A DNA stretch of 34,539 nt from Acidobacteriota bacterium (GCA_026706755.1 JAPOYG010000188.1:1-34539), one strand, 5' to 3'; shown: positions 26,874 through 34,539, counted from the stretch's first letter. A program made the numbers and translations. Notes: generated by a model not told the origin, from the letters alone.

Positions 26874-27475
26874 GAACGACGCGATGCGCGCTGGCCGCCG
26901 TTGCCGGGGCCGCGCTCCTCCTCGCCGCCGCAACTCCGCCGGCAGCCGCGCAGCAGCCGCCGCCGAATCCGGAAGTCGTCATCGAGACCTCGATGGGCGA
27001 CATCACCGTCGAGCTGTTCCGCCCCGAGGCGCCGGTGTCGGTCGTCAACTTCCTCACCTACGTCATCGCGGGCTACTACGACGGCACGATCATCCACCGC
27101 GTCCTCCGCAACCAGATCATCCAGGGGGGCGGGTTGAACCAGGACCATACACCTCGCCTGGAGGGCCTGCGGGGGGGCATCCTCAACGAGGCGACCAACC
27201 GCCTGCGGAACGAGCGCGGGACGATCGCGATGGCCCGGCTCGACACGCCGAACTCCGCACGCGCACAGTTCTTCATCAACGTGCGCAACAACCCGTCCTT
27301 CAACCACCGCGACCGGTCCCGCAACGGCTTCGGCTACGCCGTCTTCGGCCGGGTCGTCGAGGGCATGGACGTCGTGGACGAGATGGCCAGGGTCCGGGTG
27401 TCCCGCGTCAACGGGATGCGGAACGTTCCGCGCGAGAACATCGTCATCCACACGATTCGCCGCCTCGAGCCGTAA
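26870..27475 (+). CDS. Secreted cyclophilin-type peptidyl-prolyl isomerase (second of a pair, altered active site)
   Basis: A 201-aa paralogue of the upstream gene, starting inside its stop codon. A signal peptide ends near PPAAAQQ (about residue 28). The core is recognisable (VELFRPEAPVSVVNFLTYV, ARAQFFINVRNNPSFNH, GYAVFGRVVEGMDVVDEM). The catalytic stretch reads IHRVLRNQIIQGGG: Arg77 and Gln85 are kept, but the hydrophobic-pocket Phe of the partner (Phe77) is Gln82 here. That substitution should weaken binding of proline substrates, so this copy may be a chaperone or a specialised isomerase. A gap of 123 bases (27476-27598) with no clear signal separates it from the acyl ligase fusion. Confidence 0.9.
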   Translation: MRTTRCALAAVAGAALLLAAATPPAAAQQPPPNPEVVIETSMGDITVELFRPEAPVSVVNFLTYVIAGYYDGTIIHRVLRNQIIQGGGLNQDHTPRLEGLRGGILNEATNRLRNERGTIAMARLDTPNSARAQFFINVRNNPSFNHRDRSRNGFGYAVFGRVVEGMDVVDEMARVRVSRVNGMRNVPRENIVIHTIRRLEP

Positions 27476-27598
27476 CCGGCGCCAGCGAGCCGTGGCCCTT
27501 CCCCCGCGGCGCTCTCGGCGCGCCCGGATCGCCTGCGCCACTCCACTCCGACGGACCTGCCGACGGCCGACCCGCCGGCGGGGGCGGCACTAGCCGGC

Positions 27599-30394
27599 AT
27601 GCCGACCGCACCCCGAACGCCGGCCGGGACCGGCATCGAGGAACGGGTGCTCGCGGTCGTCGCCGAGCTGGTCGGCGAGCTGCGCGGCGAGCGCGCGCCG
27701 GCCGTCGGCCCCGGCGACTCGCTGGAAGCCGACCTGGGCATCAACAGCCTGGAACGGGTGGAGCTGCTCGTGCGGCTCGAGCGCGCGTTCGGCGTGCCCC
27801 TGGGCGAAGGCGTCCTGGCGGAGGCCGAGACGCCGTCCGACCTCGCCGCCGGCGTTGCCGCGGCCGAAGCACCGGCCGCCGCCCCGCCCCCGCCCGGACC
27901 CGAACGGTACGCCCCGCGCCGCGCCGGCGCCGGCTCTCCGGGCAGCGCCCGAAGCATCGTCGACGCGCTCGCCTGGCACGTCGAGCGCGCCGGGGACCGG
28001 ACGCACATCCATCTGCGCGAGGAAGACGGTCGCGAGACGCCCCTCAGCTACGCCTGGCTGTGGGACGAGGCGTCGAAGGTGGCGTCCGGCATCGCCGCGC
28101 GGGGGCTGCGCCGCGGCGACGCCGTCGCCATCATGCTGCGAACCGAGCAGCGCTTCTTCCCGACCTTCATCGGGACGCTGATGGCGGGGTGCGTGCCCGT
28201 GCCGCTGTACCCCCCGTTCCGCGCCGACCGGATCGTCGAGTACGCCCGGCGCCAGACCGCCATCCTCCGCAACGCCGGCGCCCGCCTGCTCGTCACGTTC
28301 CGCGAGGTGGAGCGGCTGGCGGGCCTGCTGACCCGGCAGGTGGCATCCCTGGAATCGGTGGCCGGAGCCGATGTGCTGCCCGGCGAGCCGGGGACGCCGC
28401 GAGCGGCGGCCCTCGACGATCCGGCCCTCATCCAGTACACGTCGGGAAGCACGGGTCATCCGAAGGGCGTCCTCCTGTCTCACGGGAACCTGCTCGCCAA
28501 CATCCGCGCCATCGAGCGGCGTCTCGAGGTCGATCCCACCGATGTCGCCGTGAGCTGGCTTCCCCTCTACCACGACATGGGGCTGATCGGCGCCTGGCTC
28601 GGGGCGCTGTACTTCGGCGCCCCCCTGGCCCTCATGTCGCCCCTTGCCTTCCTGGCCCGGCCCGTCCGCTGGCTCCGGGCCCTCGACACCCATCGCGGGA
28701 CGCTCTCGCCGGCCCCGAACTTCGCCTTCGATCTCTGCACGACCAGGATTCCCGACCGTGAGCTCGAAGGGCTGGACCTCAGCTCGGTGCGGGTACTGCT
28801 GAACGGCTCCGAGGCCGTGCTGCCCGACACGATCCGACGCTTCGTCGAGCGCTTCGAGCCGTACGGGCTCGACCCGACGGCCGTGCTTCCCGTGTACGGC
28901 CTTGCCGAGTGCACGGTCGGGCTGTCCACGCCGCCGCTCGGCCGGCCACAGCGCATCGACTGGGTGCAGCGGGCGAAGTTCCAGTCTTCCGGGCGCGCCG
29001 CGCCGTCCCCCGCGGGCGATCCGCAGGCACTCGGCTTCGTCTCCTGCGGCCGGGCGCTCCCCGGTCACGAGCTCGGGGTGGTCGACGCCGACGGCTTGCC
29101 CGCACCGGAACGCCGCGAAGGCCGGGTCCGATTCCGCGGTCCCTCGGCCACCCGCGGCTACTACCGAGACCCCGGCGCGACGCGCGCAATCGCCCGCGAA
29201 GACGGCTGGCTCGACACCGGCGACCTCGGCTACATCGCCGACGGCGAGCTCTTCCTCACGGGGCGGTCGAAGGACCTGATCATCAAGGGCGGCAGCAATC
29301 TGTATCCCCATGAAGCCGAAGCCGCGGCCGGCGCCGTTCCCGGCGTCCGCGCCGGGTGCGTCGCGGCGTTCGGCGCCGCGGATCCCGAGCGCGGCACGGA
29401 ACGCTTCGTGATCGTCGCCGAGACGCGGGAGACGGGGCGGGACGAGCTGGCCGAACTGCGGCGCGCCGTGACTCGCAGCGTAACGGACGCGGTCGGCATC
29501 GCTCCCGACCGCGTCGTCCTCGCGCCGCCGGGCTCCGTCTCGAAGACGTCGAGCGGCAAGATCCAGCGGGCGGCGACCCGCGACGCATGGCTGCAGGGAC
29601 GCATCGGCCAGCGGCGAGCCGGCGCGGCGGCCCAGTGGCTGCGCCTCGGCGCGGAAGCGGCCAGGACCCTGCTCCGAGAATGGTGCGCGCGCGCCGGCCG
29701 CCTCGCGTTCACCGCCTGGGTCGTCACGCTCGTCGCGACCACGGCGCCGGTGGCCTGGGCGCTCGTGCGGATCGGGCCCGGCGGCCGGCGGGTCGATCGG
29801 ATCGTCGGCCGCTGGACCCGGCTCCTCATGACGCTCGCCGGTTGCGGGGTCGAGGTGACGGGTCGCGAGCTGACGGCAGCGGAGGGGCCCGCGGTCTTCG
29901 TCGCCAACCACGCCAGCTACCTCGACTCGCCGCTGATGATGAGCGTCGTGCCGGGTGGGGCGCGCTTCGCGGTCAAGGCGCGGCTGACCGGCTACCCGAT
30001 CCTGGGGATGGTCATCCGGCGCGGCGGGCACATCCCGCTTCACAAGGACGACCAGTCGCAGCGGATCGAGGGCGCCGGCGATCTCGCGGAGCCGCTGCGG
30101 CGCGGGGAACGGGTGTTCGTGTTCCCGGAAGGGACCTTCGACGAGGTGCCACGCCTGCTGCCGTTCCGCCTCGGCGCCTTCCGGGCCGCCGTCGATGCCG
30201 GTTGCCCGGTGGTCCCCGTGGCCATCCGTGGCGCCCGCCGCATCTTCCCGGCCGAGACGTGGCTGCTGCGGCCCGGACGAGTCGCGGTCACCTTCGGTCC
30301 GCCCCTCCGCCCCTCCGGAACGGACTGGTCGGAGATCGTCCGCCTCCGTGACGAAGCGCGCGCCTTCATCGCGGAGCACTGCGGCGAGTCGTAG
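27599..30394 (+). CDS. Three-domain fusion: acyl carrier protein, fatty acyl-AMP ligase, PlsC acyltransferase
   Basis: A 931-aa protein starting at ATG 27599, without a clear SD. Residues 12-90 form an acyl carrier domain with the phosphopantetheine Ser50 in LGINSLERVEL. Residues about 118-680 form an adenylate-forming ligase: P-loop YTSGSTGHPKG (from 280), LPLYHDMGLIG, VYGLAECTVG, LDTGDLGYI and SKTSSGKIQR, resembling fatty acyl-AMP ligases. A hydrophobic segment (about 700-725) leads to a PlsC/1-acylglycerol-3-phosphate acyltransferase domain with NHASYLD (His771, Asp776) and FPEGTF (842-847). The set implies activation of a fatty acid, loading onto the attached carrier and transfer to a lipid acceptor at the membrane. 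E. coli Aas also joins acyltransferase and ligase, but in the reverse order and without a carrier. The acceptor lipid is not evident. Confidence 0.9.
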   Translation: MPTAPRTPAGTGIEERVLAVVAELVGELRGERAPAVGPGDSLEADLGINSLERVELLVRLERAFGVPLGEGVLAEAETPSDLAAGVAAAEAPAAAPPPPGPERYAPRRAGAGSPGSARSIVDALAWHVERAGDRTHIHLREEDGRETPLSYAWLWDEASKVASGIAARGLRRGDAVAIMLRTEQRFFPTFIGTLMAGCVPVPLYPPFRADRIVEYARRQTAILRNAGARLLVTFREVERLAGLLTRQVASLESVAGADVLPGEPGTPRAAALDDPALIQYTSGSTGHPKGVLLSHGNLLANIRAIERRLEVDPTDVAVSWLPLYHDMGLIGAWLGALYFGAPLALMSPLAFLARPVRWLRALDTHRGTLSPAPNFAFDLCTTRIPDRELEGLDLSSVRVLLNGSEAVLPDTIRRFVERFEPYGLDPTAVLPVYGLAECTVGLSTPPLGRPQRIDWVQRAKFQSSGRAAPSPAGDPQALGFVSCGRALPGHELGVVDADGLPAPERREGRVRFRGPSATRGYYRDPGATRAIAREDGWLDTGDLGYIADGELFLTGRSKDLIIKGGSNLYPHEAEAAAGAVPGVRAGCVAAFGAADPERGTERFVIVAETRETGRDELAELRRAVTRSVTDAVGIAPDRVVLAPPGSVSKTSSGKIQRAATRDAWLQGRIGQRRAGAAAQWLRLGAEAARTLLREWCARAGRLAFTAWVVTLVATTAPVAWALVRIGPGGRRVDRIVGRWTRLLMTLAGCGVEVTGRELTAAEGPAVFVANHASYLDSPLMMSVVPGGARFAVKARLTGYPILGMVIRRGGHIPLHKDDQSQRIEGAGDLAEPLRRGERVFVFPEGTFDEVPRLLPFRLGAFRAAVDAGCPVVPVAIRGARRIFPAETWLLRPGRVAVTFGPPLRPSGTDWSEIVRLRDEARAFIAEHCGES

Positions 30395-30395
30395 A

Positions 30396-30411
30396 GCGCC
30401 CTTGCGGGCGC
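30396..30411 (+). terminator. GC hairpin immediately after the acyl ligase fusion gene
   Basis: GCGCCC, loop TTGC, GGGCGC: a perfect 6-bp stem beginning 2 bases past the stop codon, followed by CTTGAG. There is no long T-run, so termination strength is uncertain. Confidence 0.5.
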
Positions 30412-30416
30412 CTTGA

Positions 30417-30466
30417 GAGTCTGCGCGGGCCGGGAGTGCCCGTGACAGGTTCTGCGGCGCAGACTC
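30417..30466. terminator. Nested inverted repeat between convergent operons
   Basis: GAGTCTGCGC (30417-30426) pairs perfectly with GCGCAGACTC (30457-30466). Inside it CGGGC (30426-30430) and GCCCG (30438-30442) can form a second stem, sharing one base with the outer arm. The element stands between the stop of the acyl ligase fusion and the stop of the alcohol dehydrogenase, so it could end transcription from both sides. Confidence 0.5.
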
Positions 30467-30491
30467 CAGCCGCCGGCCGGGCTCCCTCCTC

Positions 30492-31571
30492 TCACGGGCG
30501 CAGTACGGCGCGCCCGAGCACCGCGCCGGCGCGAAGGTCGTCGAGTGCCGCCTGGGCCCCGACCAGAGGGCGCTCGTCGATCGGCAGAGCGGGAACCGCA
30601 CCGGCGCGCGCCAGCGCCATCAGCTCCGCCATCTCCGCGAGGCTGCCGACGTACGACCCGCGAATGGTGAGCTGCTTGAGGGGCAGGAGCGGCAACGACA
30701 GCTTGAGCGCGCCCCCGAAGAGCCCGACCACGACCAGCGTCCCCCCGGGGGCGAGCGCACCGAGCGCGAACGCCGCCGACTCCGGCGACCCAACGAAGTC
30801 GATTGCCGCCGAGGCGCCGCCTCCGGTACGGCGCCGTACCTGCTTCGCCGCGTCCGCGGCCGCCGCGTCCACGGTCCAGGCCGCGCCTCGCGCCGCCGCC
30901 TCCTCGCGCTTGGCGGCATCGACATCGGCGGCGATGACGGCGCCGGTGACGACGGACGGCGCCAGCCCCAACGCGGCCAAGCCGACTCCCCCCAGACCCA
31001 CCAGAAGCAGATGCGGCGACGGCGCGCGCCGGGCCGCCACCTTGCGGAGGGCACCGTAAGCCGTCAGCCCCGAACAGGCGCAGGTCGCGGCACGGGCGAC
31101 GGCAACCGTGCCGGCGTCGAAGAGATACCGCGCGTGCGGCACGAGCACGTGGTCGGCGAACCCTCCGGCCCGCGTGACGCCGAGCGCGCGCGGCGCCGCG
31201 CAGAGGTGCTCGTCGCCGCGGTCGCAGGTCGGGCACCCGCCGCATCCGATCCACGGGTACACGACGCGGCGCTCGCCGACCGCCACGCCCGCGGCCCCGG
31301 GGCCGCGGGCGACGACGACGCCGGCGATCTCGTGGCCGAGGGTGAACGGCAGGTCGCGGCCCCCGGTCAGATCGAGGCGGCGCCCGTCTCCGAGGTCGAA
31401 GTAGCCGTCCGCGAGGTGCAGGTCGCTGTGGCAGACTCCGCACGCCTCGACCGCCAGCAGCACCTCGTCGCCGGCGGGCTCCGGACGCGGGTCGTCCCTG
31501 CGTTCCAGCGGCTCCCGATAGCCGGTCAGTTGGTAGCTGCGCATGGAGGTGCCCGGCGCGCTCCCGCTCAT
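30492..31571 (-). CDS. Zinc-dependent NAD alcohol dehydrogenase (MDR family)
   Basis: A 359-aa protein. ATG 31571 is chosen over ATG 31544 because GGGGAGG lies 6 bases ahead and because it overlaps the methyltransferase stop by 4 bases. Catalytic zinc ligands are Cys47 in ACGVCHSDLH, His80 in LGHEIAG and a Cys in CACSGLTAYG; structural zinc ligands are Cys110, Cys113, Cys116 and Cys124. The nucleotide-binding motif is VGLGGVGLAALG, and the acidic end of the second strand (AADVD) predicts NAD over NADP. It would interconvert an alcohol and an aldehyde or ketone in the cytoplasm; the natural substrate is not evident. It is the last gene of the minus-strand operon. Confidence 0.92.
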   Translation of the reverse strand: MSGSAPGTSMRSYQLTGYREPLERRDDPRPEPAGDEVLLAVEACGVCHSDLHLADGYFDLGDGRRLDLTGGRDLPFTLGHEIAGVVVARGPGAAGVAVGERRVVYPWIGCGGCPTCDRGDEHLCAAPRALGVTRAGGFADHVLVPHARYLFDAGTVAVARAATCACSGLTAYGALRKVAARRAPSPHLLLVGLGGVGLAALGLAPSVVTGAVIAADVDAAKREEAAARGAAWTVDAAAADAAKQVRRRTGGGASAAIDFVGSPESAAFALGALAPGGTLVVVGLFGGALKLSLPLLPLKQLTIRGSYVGSLAEMAELMALARAGAVPALPIDERPLVGAQAALDDLRAGAVLGRAVLRP

Positions 31572-32308
31572 CGTAGCCTCCCCGGTCGATGGTGCGGCTG
31601 CCGTCGCCTGACGGCCGTGCCGTGGAGAAAGAAGGTCGGGGTGCCGCGCACCACGGCCCGCCACCCGAGCGACTTCACGTGCGCCTCCAGATCGTCGGGC
31701 CGATGGTAGATCTTGACAATCTCGAACTCGCGGCCGTCGGTGAGCCGGCGCCGGCTGCGGGCCGACCCGTCGCGCCGCAGCGCGTCCCGCCACCCGTCCG
31801 GGGGCAGTCGATTGTCCGCGAAGAAGACGCGGCCGCCCGGCGCGAGGCAGTCGCCCACCAGGCTCCAGAACCGGATGAAGGACCCGGCCGGGACGTGGGA
31901 CAGCCAGAAACCGAAGAAGATGAAATCGTAGCGCGCGGTCGGCCGCCAGTGGAAGAGATCGGCGCAGACATAGCGGATGCGCGAGCCACGCATCCGCTGC
32001 CGGTTGAGCGCCAGCACCTCGGGCGAGGCGTCGACGCACGTCAGCGCCGCGGCGTACGGCGCCAGGCGCTCGGTCCACAGCCCCGTGCCGCAGGCCAGCT
32101 CGAGGACGTTCCCCCCGGGCCGCGCCCGGTCGAGGGCGCCAGCCAGCTCGTCGAGCTCCGCCCGCCACCGCCCGTTCCACTCCGCACCGTTGTCGAAGGC
32201 GCCGCGGCGGTAGAACCAGTCGTCGTATTCCGGCGCCCGGGCCCGGTAGTACGCGATCTGCTCCGCGAGGACCCGCTGCTCGTCGGCTCCGGTGTCCCGG
32301 CGGCTCAC
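31568..32308 (-). CDS. Class I SAM-dependent methyltransferase
   Basis: A 246-aa protein with start GTG 32308, overlapping the acetyltransferase stop (GTGA). Residues 10-32 (EQIAYYRARAPEYDDWFYRR) are a substrate-cap helix common in this group. SAM-binding motif I is VLELACGTGLW (68-78), followed by an acidic strand end (LTCVDASPEVL), the motif II/III region YDFIFFGFWLSHVP and the post-motif LAPGGRVFFADN. The fold is clear but the substrate is not; small-molecule methylation in the cytoplasm is likely. Overlap with both neighbours shows it belongs to the operon. Earlier in-frame starts would lie within the acetyltransferase gene and give sequence without family character. Confidence 0.88.
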   Translation of the reverse strand: MSRRDTGADEQRVLAEQIAYYRARAPEYDDWFYRRGAFDNGAEWNGRWRAELDELAGALDRARPGGNVLELACGTGLWTERLAPYAAALTCVDASPEVLALNRQRMRGSRIRYVCADLFHWRPTARYDFIFFGFWLSHVPAGSFIRFWSLVGDCLAPGGRVFFADNRLPPDGWRDALRRDGSARSRRRLTDGREFEIVKIYHRPDDLEAHVKSLGWRAVVRGTPTFFLHGTAVRRRQPHHRPGRLR

Positions 32309-32811
32309 TCCCGCGATGCCTCCTCCGCCAGCGCCCACAGCGCGTCGCCGGTCAACCGGTAGACCGTCCAGTCGTCCATCGGAGCGGCGCCGACGCGCCG
32401 GTACGCCGCGATGGCCGGCGCGTTCCAGTTCAGCACCGACCACTCGAAGCGCCCGCAGCCGCGCTCCAGGGCCAGGGACGCGAGATGCGCGAGCAGTCGC
32501 CGGCCGATTCCGCGGCCGCGAGACGCCGGGCGCACGTACAGATCTTCGAGGTAGAGACCGCGGCGACCCACGAACGTCGAGAAGGTGTGGAAGAAGAGCG
32601 CGAAGCCGACCGCTTCACCGCCGGCCCGCGCGATGACCGCCTCCGCGGAGGGTCGCTCCCCGAAGAGCGCACGCTCGATATCGGCCGCGGTCGCCTGCAC
32701 CTGATCCGCCATCCGCTCGTACTCGGCGAGCTCGCGAATGAGGTCGAGGATCAGCGGCACGTCGGCGGCGGAAGCCGGGACGATGCTCACCGGCGTCCTG
32801 GAATCGCCCAC
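32305..32811 (-). CDS. GNAT acetyltransferase of the diamine/thialysine (SSAT-like) type
   Basis: A 168-aa protein. I place the start at GTG 32811 because TAGGAG, which includes the stop of the upstream gene, lies 7 bases ahead; GTG 32790 with AGGA is a close alternative. Acetyl-CoA-binding motif A is YVRPASRGRGIGRRLL (about 92-107). The surrounding sequence is characteristic of spermidine/spermine and thialysine N-acetyltransferases: FFHTFSTFVGRRGLYLEDLY, then WSVLNWNAPAIAAYRRVGA and DDWTVYRLTGDAL. Such enzymes acetylate polyamines or S-aminoethyl-cysteine. The gene directly follows a Cys/Met-metabolism enzyme, which would fit a sulfur amino-acid-like substrate, but this is inference. Confidence 0.88.
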   Translation of the reverse strand: MGDSRTPVSIVPASAADVPLILDLIRELAEYERMADQVQATAADIERALFGERPSAEAVIARAGGEAVGFALFFHTFSTFVGRRGLYLEDLYVRPASRGRGIGRRLLAHLASLALERGCGRFEWSVLNWNAPAIAAYRRVGAAPMDDWTVYRLTGDALWALAEEASRE

Positions 32812-32821
32812 CTGCACGCTC

Positions 32822-33979
32822 CTAGACGTCGACCGCCGCTCCGCGCAGCGCCTGCTCGAGGTCGGCCACGAGATCGTCCGCATCTTCGATGCCGATCGAC
32901 AGCCGCACCAGGTCGTCGGGCACCGGCGAGCCCGGCCCCTCGACCGGACCGCGATGCTCCACGAGGCTCTCCACGCCCCCCAGGGAGGTGGCGTTGTGGA
33001 ACAACGTCAGCCGTTCCACCATCCGGCGCGCCGCCTCCGCGCCCCCCGCCAGGCGAAGCGAGACGACCGACCCGTAGCCGCCCTCCATCTGCCGGGCGGC
33101 AATCGCGTGGCCCGGATGGGCCGGGAGCCCCGGGTAGAGAACGGCGGACACCGCGGGATGGCCGTCAAGCGCCTTGGCGATGCGCAGGGCGCCGGCCGCG
33201 GACGCCGCCACCCGCAGGCAGAGTGTGCGCATGCCGCGCAGCAGCAGCCAGCTCTCGAAAGGCCCGAGGACCGCCCCGCGGAATGCGCGCTCCCGGCGGC
33301 AGCCGGACCACAGCTCGTCCTCCTCCTTCGTCACCAGCGCGCCCGCCAGGACGTCCGAATGGCCGTTGAGCTGCTTGGTGGCCGAGTGCATCACGAGGTC
33401 GGCGCCGTGCGTCAGGGGTCGTGAGAGGACGGGCGTGGCGACCGTGTTGTCGGCCACCAGCCGCGCGCCGGCCTCGTGCGCCAGGGCCGCCGCGGCGGCG
33501 AGGTCGGTCACCGTGCCGCCCGGATTCGCCGGCGTCTCGACCCACACGATCCGCGTGGCCCCCGGTCGGAGCGCGCCGCGGAGCGCGTCCGGATCCCCGT
33601 TGGGCACGAGGTCGAGCGCGATCCGCCCGCGCCGGGCCTGGTCCTGCAGCCAGCGGCGCAGCATCCAGTACATCTCCCGTGGGGCGACGACGTGGTCGCC
33701 GACGTCGAGCGTCTCGAACACGGTGGTCGCCGCCGCCATCCCGGAGCTGAACAGCATCGCCGCGCGGCCGCCCTCGAGCGCGGCCAGCAGCGCCTCCGCC
33801 GGCTCGTAGGTCGGGTTCTGGTCGCGGGTGTAGATGGGCCGGCCGGGACCCCGGACGTACTGCACCGACGGATGCACCGGAGGCACCAGGCCGCCGGTGG
33901 AGGGGTCGATCCAGCCGAGGGCCTGCGCGGCGAGCGTCGGCATCCGGCCGGCAGGCGGGGACGGCGGGCGCGTGGACAT
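32822..33979 (-). CDS. Cys/Met-metabolism PLP-dependent enzyme (cystathionine gamma-synthase family)
   Basis: A 385-aa protein starting at ATG 33979. The fold-type I PLP signature is complete: YTRDQNPTYEPAEALLAALEG near residue 50 (TRDQNPT), FSSGMAA at the cofactor phosphate site, ETPANPGG, DNTVATPVLSRPL, and Lys202 in HSATKQLNGHSDV, which forms the internal aldimine. The segment that usually reads YGGT in gamma-synthases and lyases is MYWMLRRWL here, so substrate choice may differ from classical cystathionine gamma-synthase or methionine gamma-lyase. The reaction is probably an elimination or replacement at the beta or gamma carbon of a Cys- or homoserine-derived compound. It follows the MATE gene by 21 bases and precedes the acetyltransferase closely. 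Confidence 0.88.
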   Translation of the reverse strand: MSTRPPSPPAGRMPTLAAQALGWIDPSTGGLVPPVHPSVQYVRGPGRPIYTRDQNPTYEPAEALLAALEGGRAAMLFSSGMAAATTVFETLDVGDHVVAPREMYWMLRRWLQDQARRGRIALDLVPNGDPDALRGALRPGATRIVWVETPANPGGTVTDLAAAAALAHEAGARLVADNTVATPVLSRPLTHGADLVMHSATKQLNGHSDVLAGALVTKEEDELWSGCRRERAFRGAVLGPFESWLLLRGMRTLCLRVAASAAGALRIAKALDGHPAVSAVLYPGLPAHPGHAIAARQMEGGYGSVVSLRLAGGAEAARRMVERLTLFHNATSLGGVESLVEHRGPVEGPGSPVPDDLVRLSIGIEDADDLVADLEQALRGAAVDV

Positions 33980-34000
33980 GCGGGAAGACTCCCCCGGGAG

Positions 34001-34539
34001 CTACGCGCGCGCCGGACCGGTCCCGATGTCGATCTGGATGTCCTGCCACTTGCCCTGGCGGAAGCGGGCCACGCTCAGGCCGGCCCGCGTCATGTGGCCG
34101 AGCACGATCGCCAGCCAGATGTCGGTCGGCTCCAGGCCGCGCGTCGCCTGCAGCCAGGTGCACAGCCCGATCGGGATCAGGACCTGCGACACGATCGAGA
34201 TGTACAGCGGGCTGCGCGTGTCCCCCGTGCCCTGCAGGCCGCCGGTGTAGGTGAGGGCCACGGTCACGAACAGCCCCGATACGGCTAGGTAGGCAAGGAG
34301 CTGCCGCCCGATCTCGAACTGCACGCCCTCGTCCATGCCGAACACGGCGAGCAGCGCGCGGGGAACCGTCAGGAAGGCGAGGCCGACGATGCAGGCCACG
34401 CCGACACCGATGGAGGCCGCCACCAAGGCCGCGCGCTTGCTCCGTTCGGGCCGCCCCGCCCCGAGGTTCTGCCCCGCCACCGCCGCCGTCGCCCCCATCA
34501 GCCCGACGGAGGTCCACGTGATCAGCGAGAACAGCTCGG
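34001..34539 (-). CDS. MATE-family efflux transporter (5' part cut by window edge)
   Basis: Partial gene: the last 179 codons or so are visible and the N-terminus lies off the right edge. The reading frame is open to the edge, so ATG 34498 should not be taken as the start. Seen are the second-half MATE features: GATAAVAGQNLGAGRPERSKR, four to five membrane helices, and TYTGGLQGTGDTRSPLYIS. MATE proteins export cationic drugs or metabolites in exchange for sodium ions or protons at the inner membrane. It is the first visible gene of the five-gene minus-strand operon and may export a product or toxic substrate handled by the downstream enzymes. Confidence 0.88.
   Translation of the reverse strand, partial: ELFSLITWTSVGLMGATAAVAGQNLGAGRPERSKRAALVAASIGVGVACIVGLAFLTVPRALLAVFGMDEGVQFEIGRQLLAYLAVSGLFVTVALTYTGGLQGTGDTRSPLYISIVSQVLIPIGLCTWLQATRGLEPTDIWLAIVLGHMTRAGLSVARFRQGKWQDIQIDIGTGPARA

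Noticed and set aside
27590-30601. A 1003-codon minus-strand open frame opposite the acyl ligase fusion.
   Set aside because: An antisense shadow; ACP, ligase and PlsC motifs all lie on the plus strand.
30492-34539. A secondary-metabolite gene cluster.
   Set aside because: No synthase, synthetase or precursor peptide is visible; the genes could equally be amino-acid or amine metabolism.

Overview
The window is very GC-rich, densely coded bacterial DNA with no rRNA, tRNA, CRISPR array or transposon that I can recognise. The gene set points to an Acidobacteriota-like genome, possibly Vicinamibacteria: secreted PQQ-like beta-propeller proteins, an M28 peptidase with a PDZ tail, tandem secreted cyclophilins, a huge DUF349 protein, and partner-switch signalling by fused receiver proteins. 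This placement is an inference from gene content only.

Layout. 1-485 (-) is the start of a lipoprotein of the carboxymuconolactone decarboxylase family, cut by the window edge. 601-3736 (+) holds a radical SAM protein with its SPASM-like domain at the N-terminus, a small exported PDZ-like protein and a HupE/UreJ-type membrane protein. A small membrane protein (3792-4103, -) converges on these. 4356-8661 (+) is a two-gene, translationally coupled beta-propeller operon followed by a thioredoxin-fold protein. 8698-15590 (-) carries a membrane-anchored coiled-coil protein, a secreted M28 aminopeptidase and a full-length Lhr helicase.

15685-20173 is a signalling island of two convergent pairs. 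On the + strand are a soluble PAS hybrid histidine kinase with receiver and HPt domains and, overlapping it by 4 bases, a receiver fused to an RsbW-like ATPase. On the - strand are a STAS protein and a SpoIIE-type phosphatase whose receiver has lost its phospho-acceptor Asp. Together they supply every core part of a partner switch (kinase, phosphatase, antagonist) plus a phosphorelay input, but no sigma factor. I rate this the most interesting system here.

20283-26055 (-) holds an orphan form II CoxL-like molybdenum hydroxylase large subunit and a 1116-aa DUF349/HEAT protein containing an 81-bp tandem repeat. 26283-30394 (+) holds two coupled secreted cyclophilins and an ACP / acyl-AMP ligase / PlsC fusion. 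30492-34539 (-) is a tight five-gene operon: MATE exporter (cut by the edge), Cys/Met-metabolism PLP enzyme, SSAT-like acetyltransferase, methyltransferase and zinc alcohol dehydrogenase. The two convergent blocks are separated by a nested inverted repeat.

No stretch longer than 300 bases lacks a gene. The longest gaps are 4104-4355 and 26056-26282, both between divergent genes, and both contain promoter candidates.
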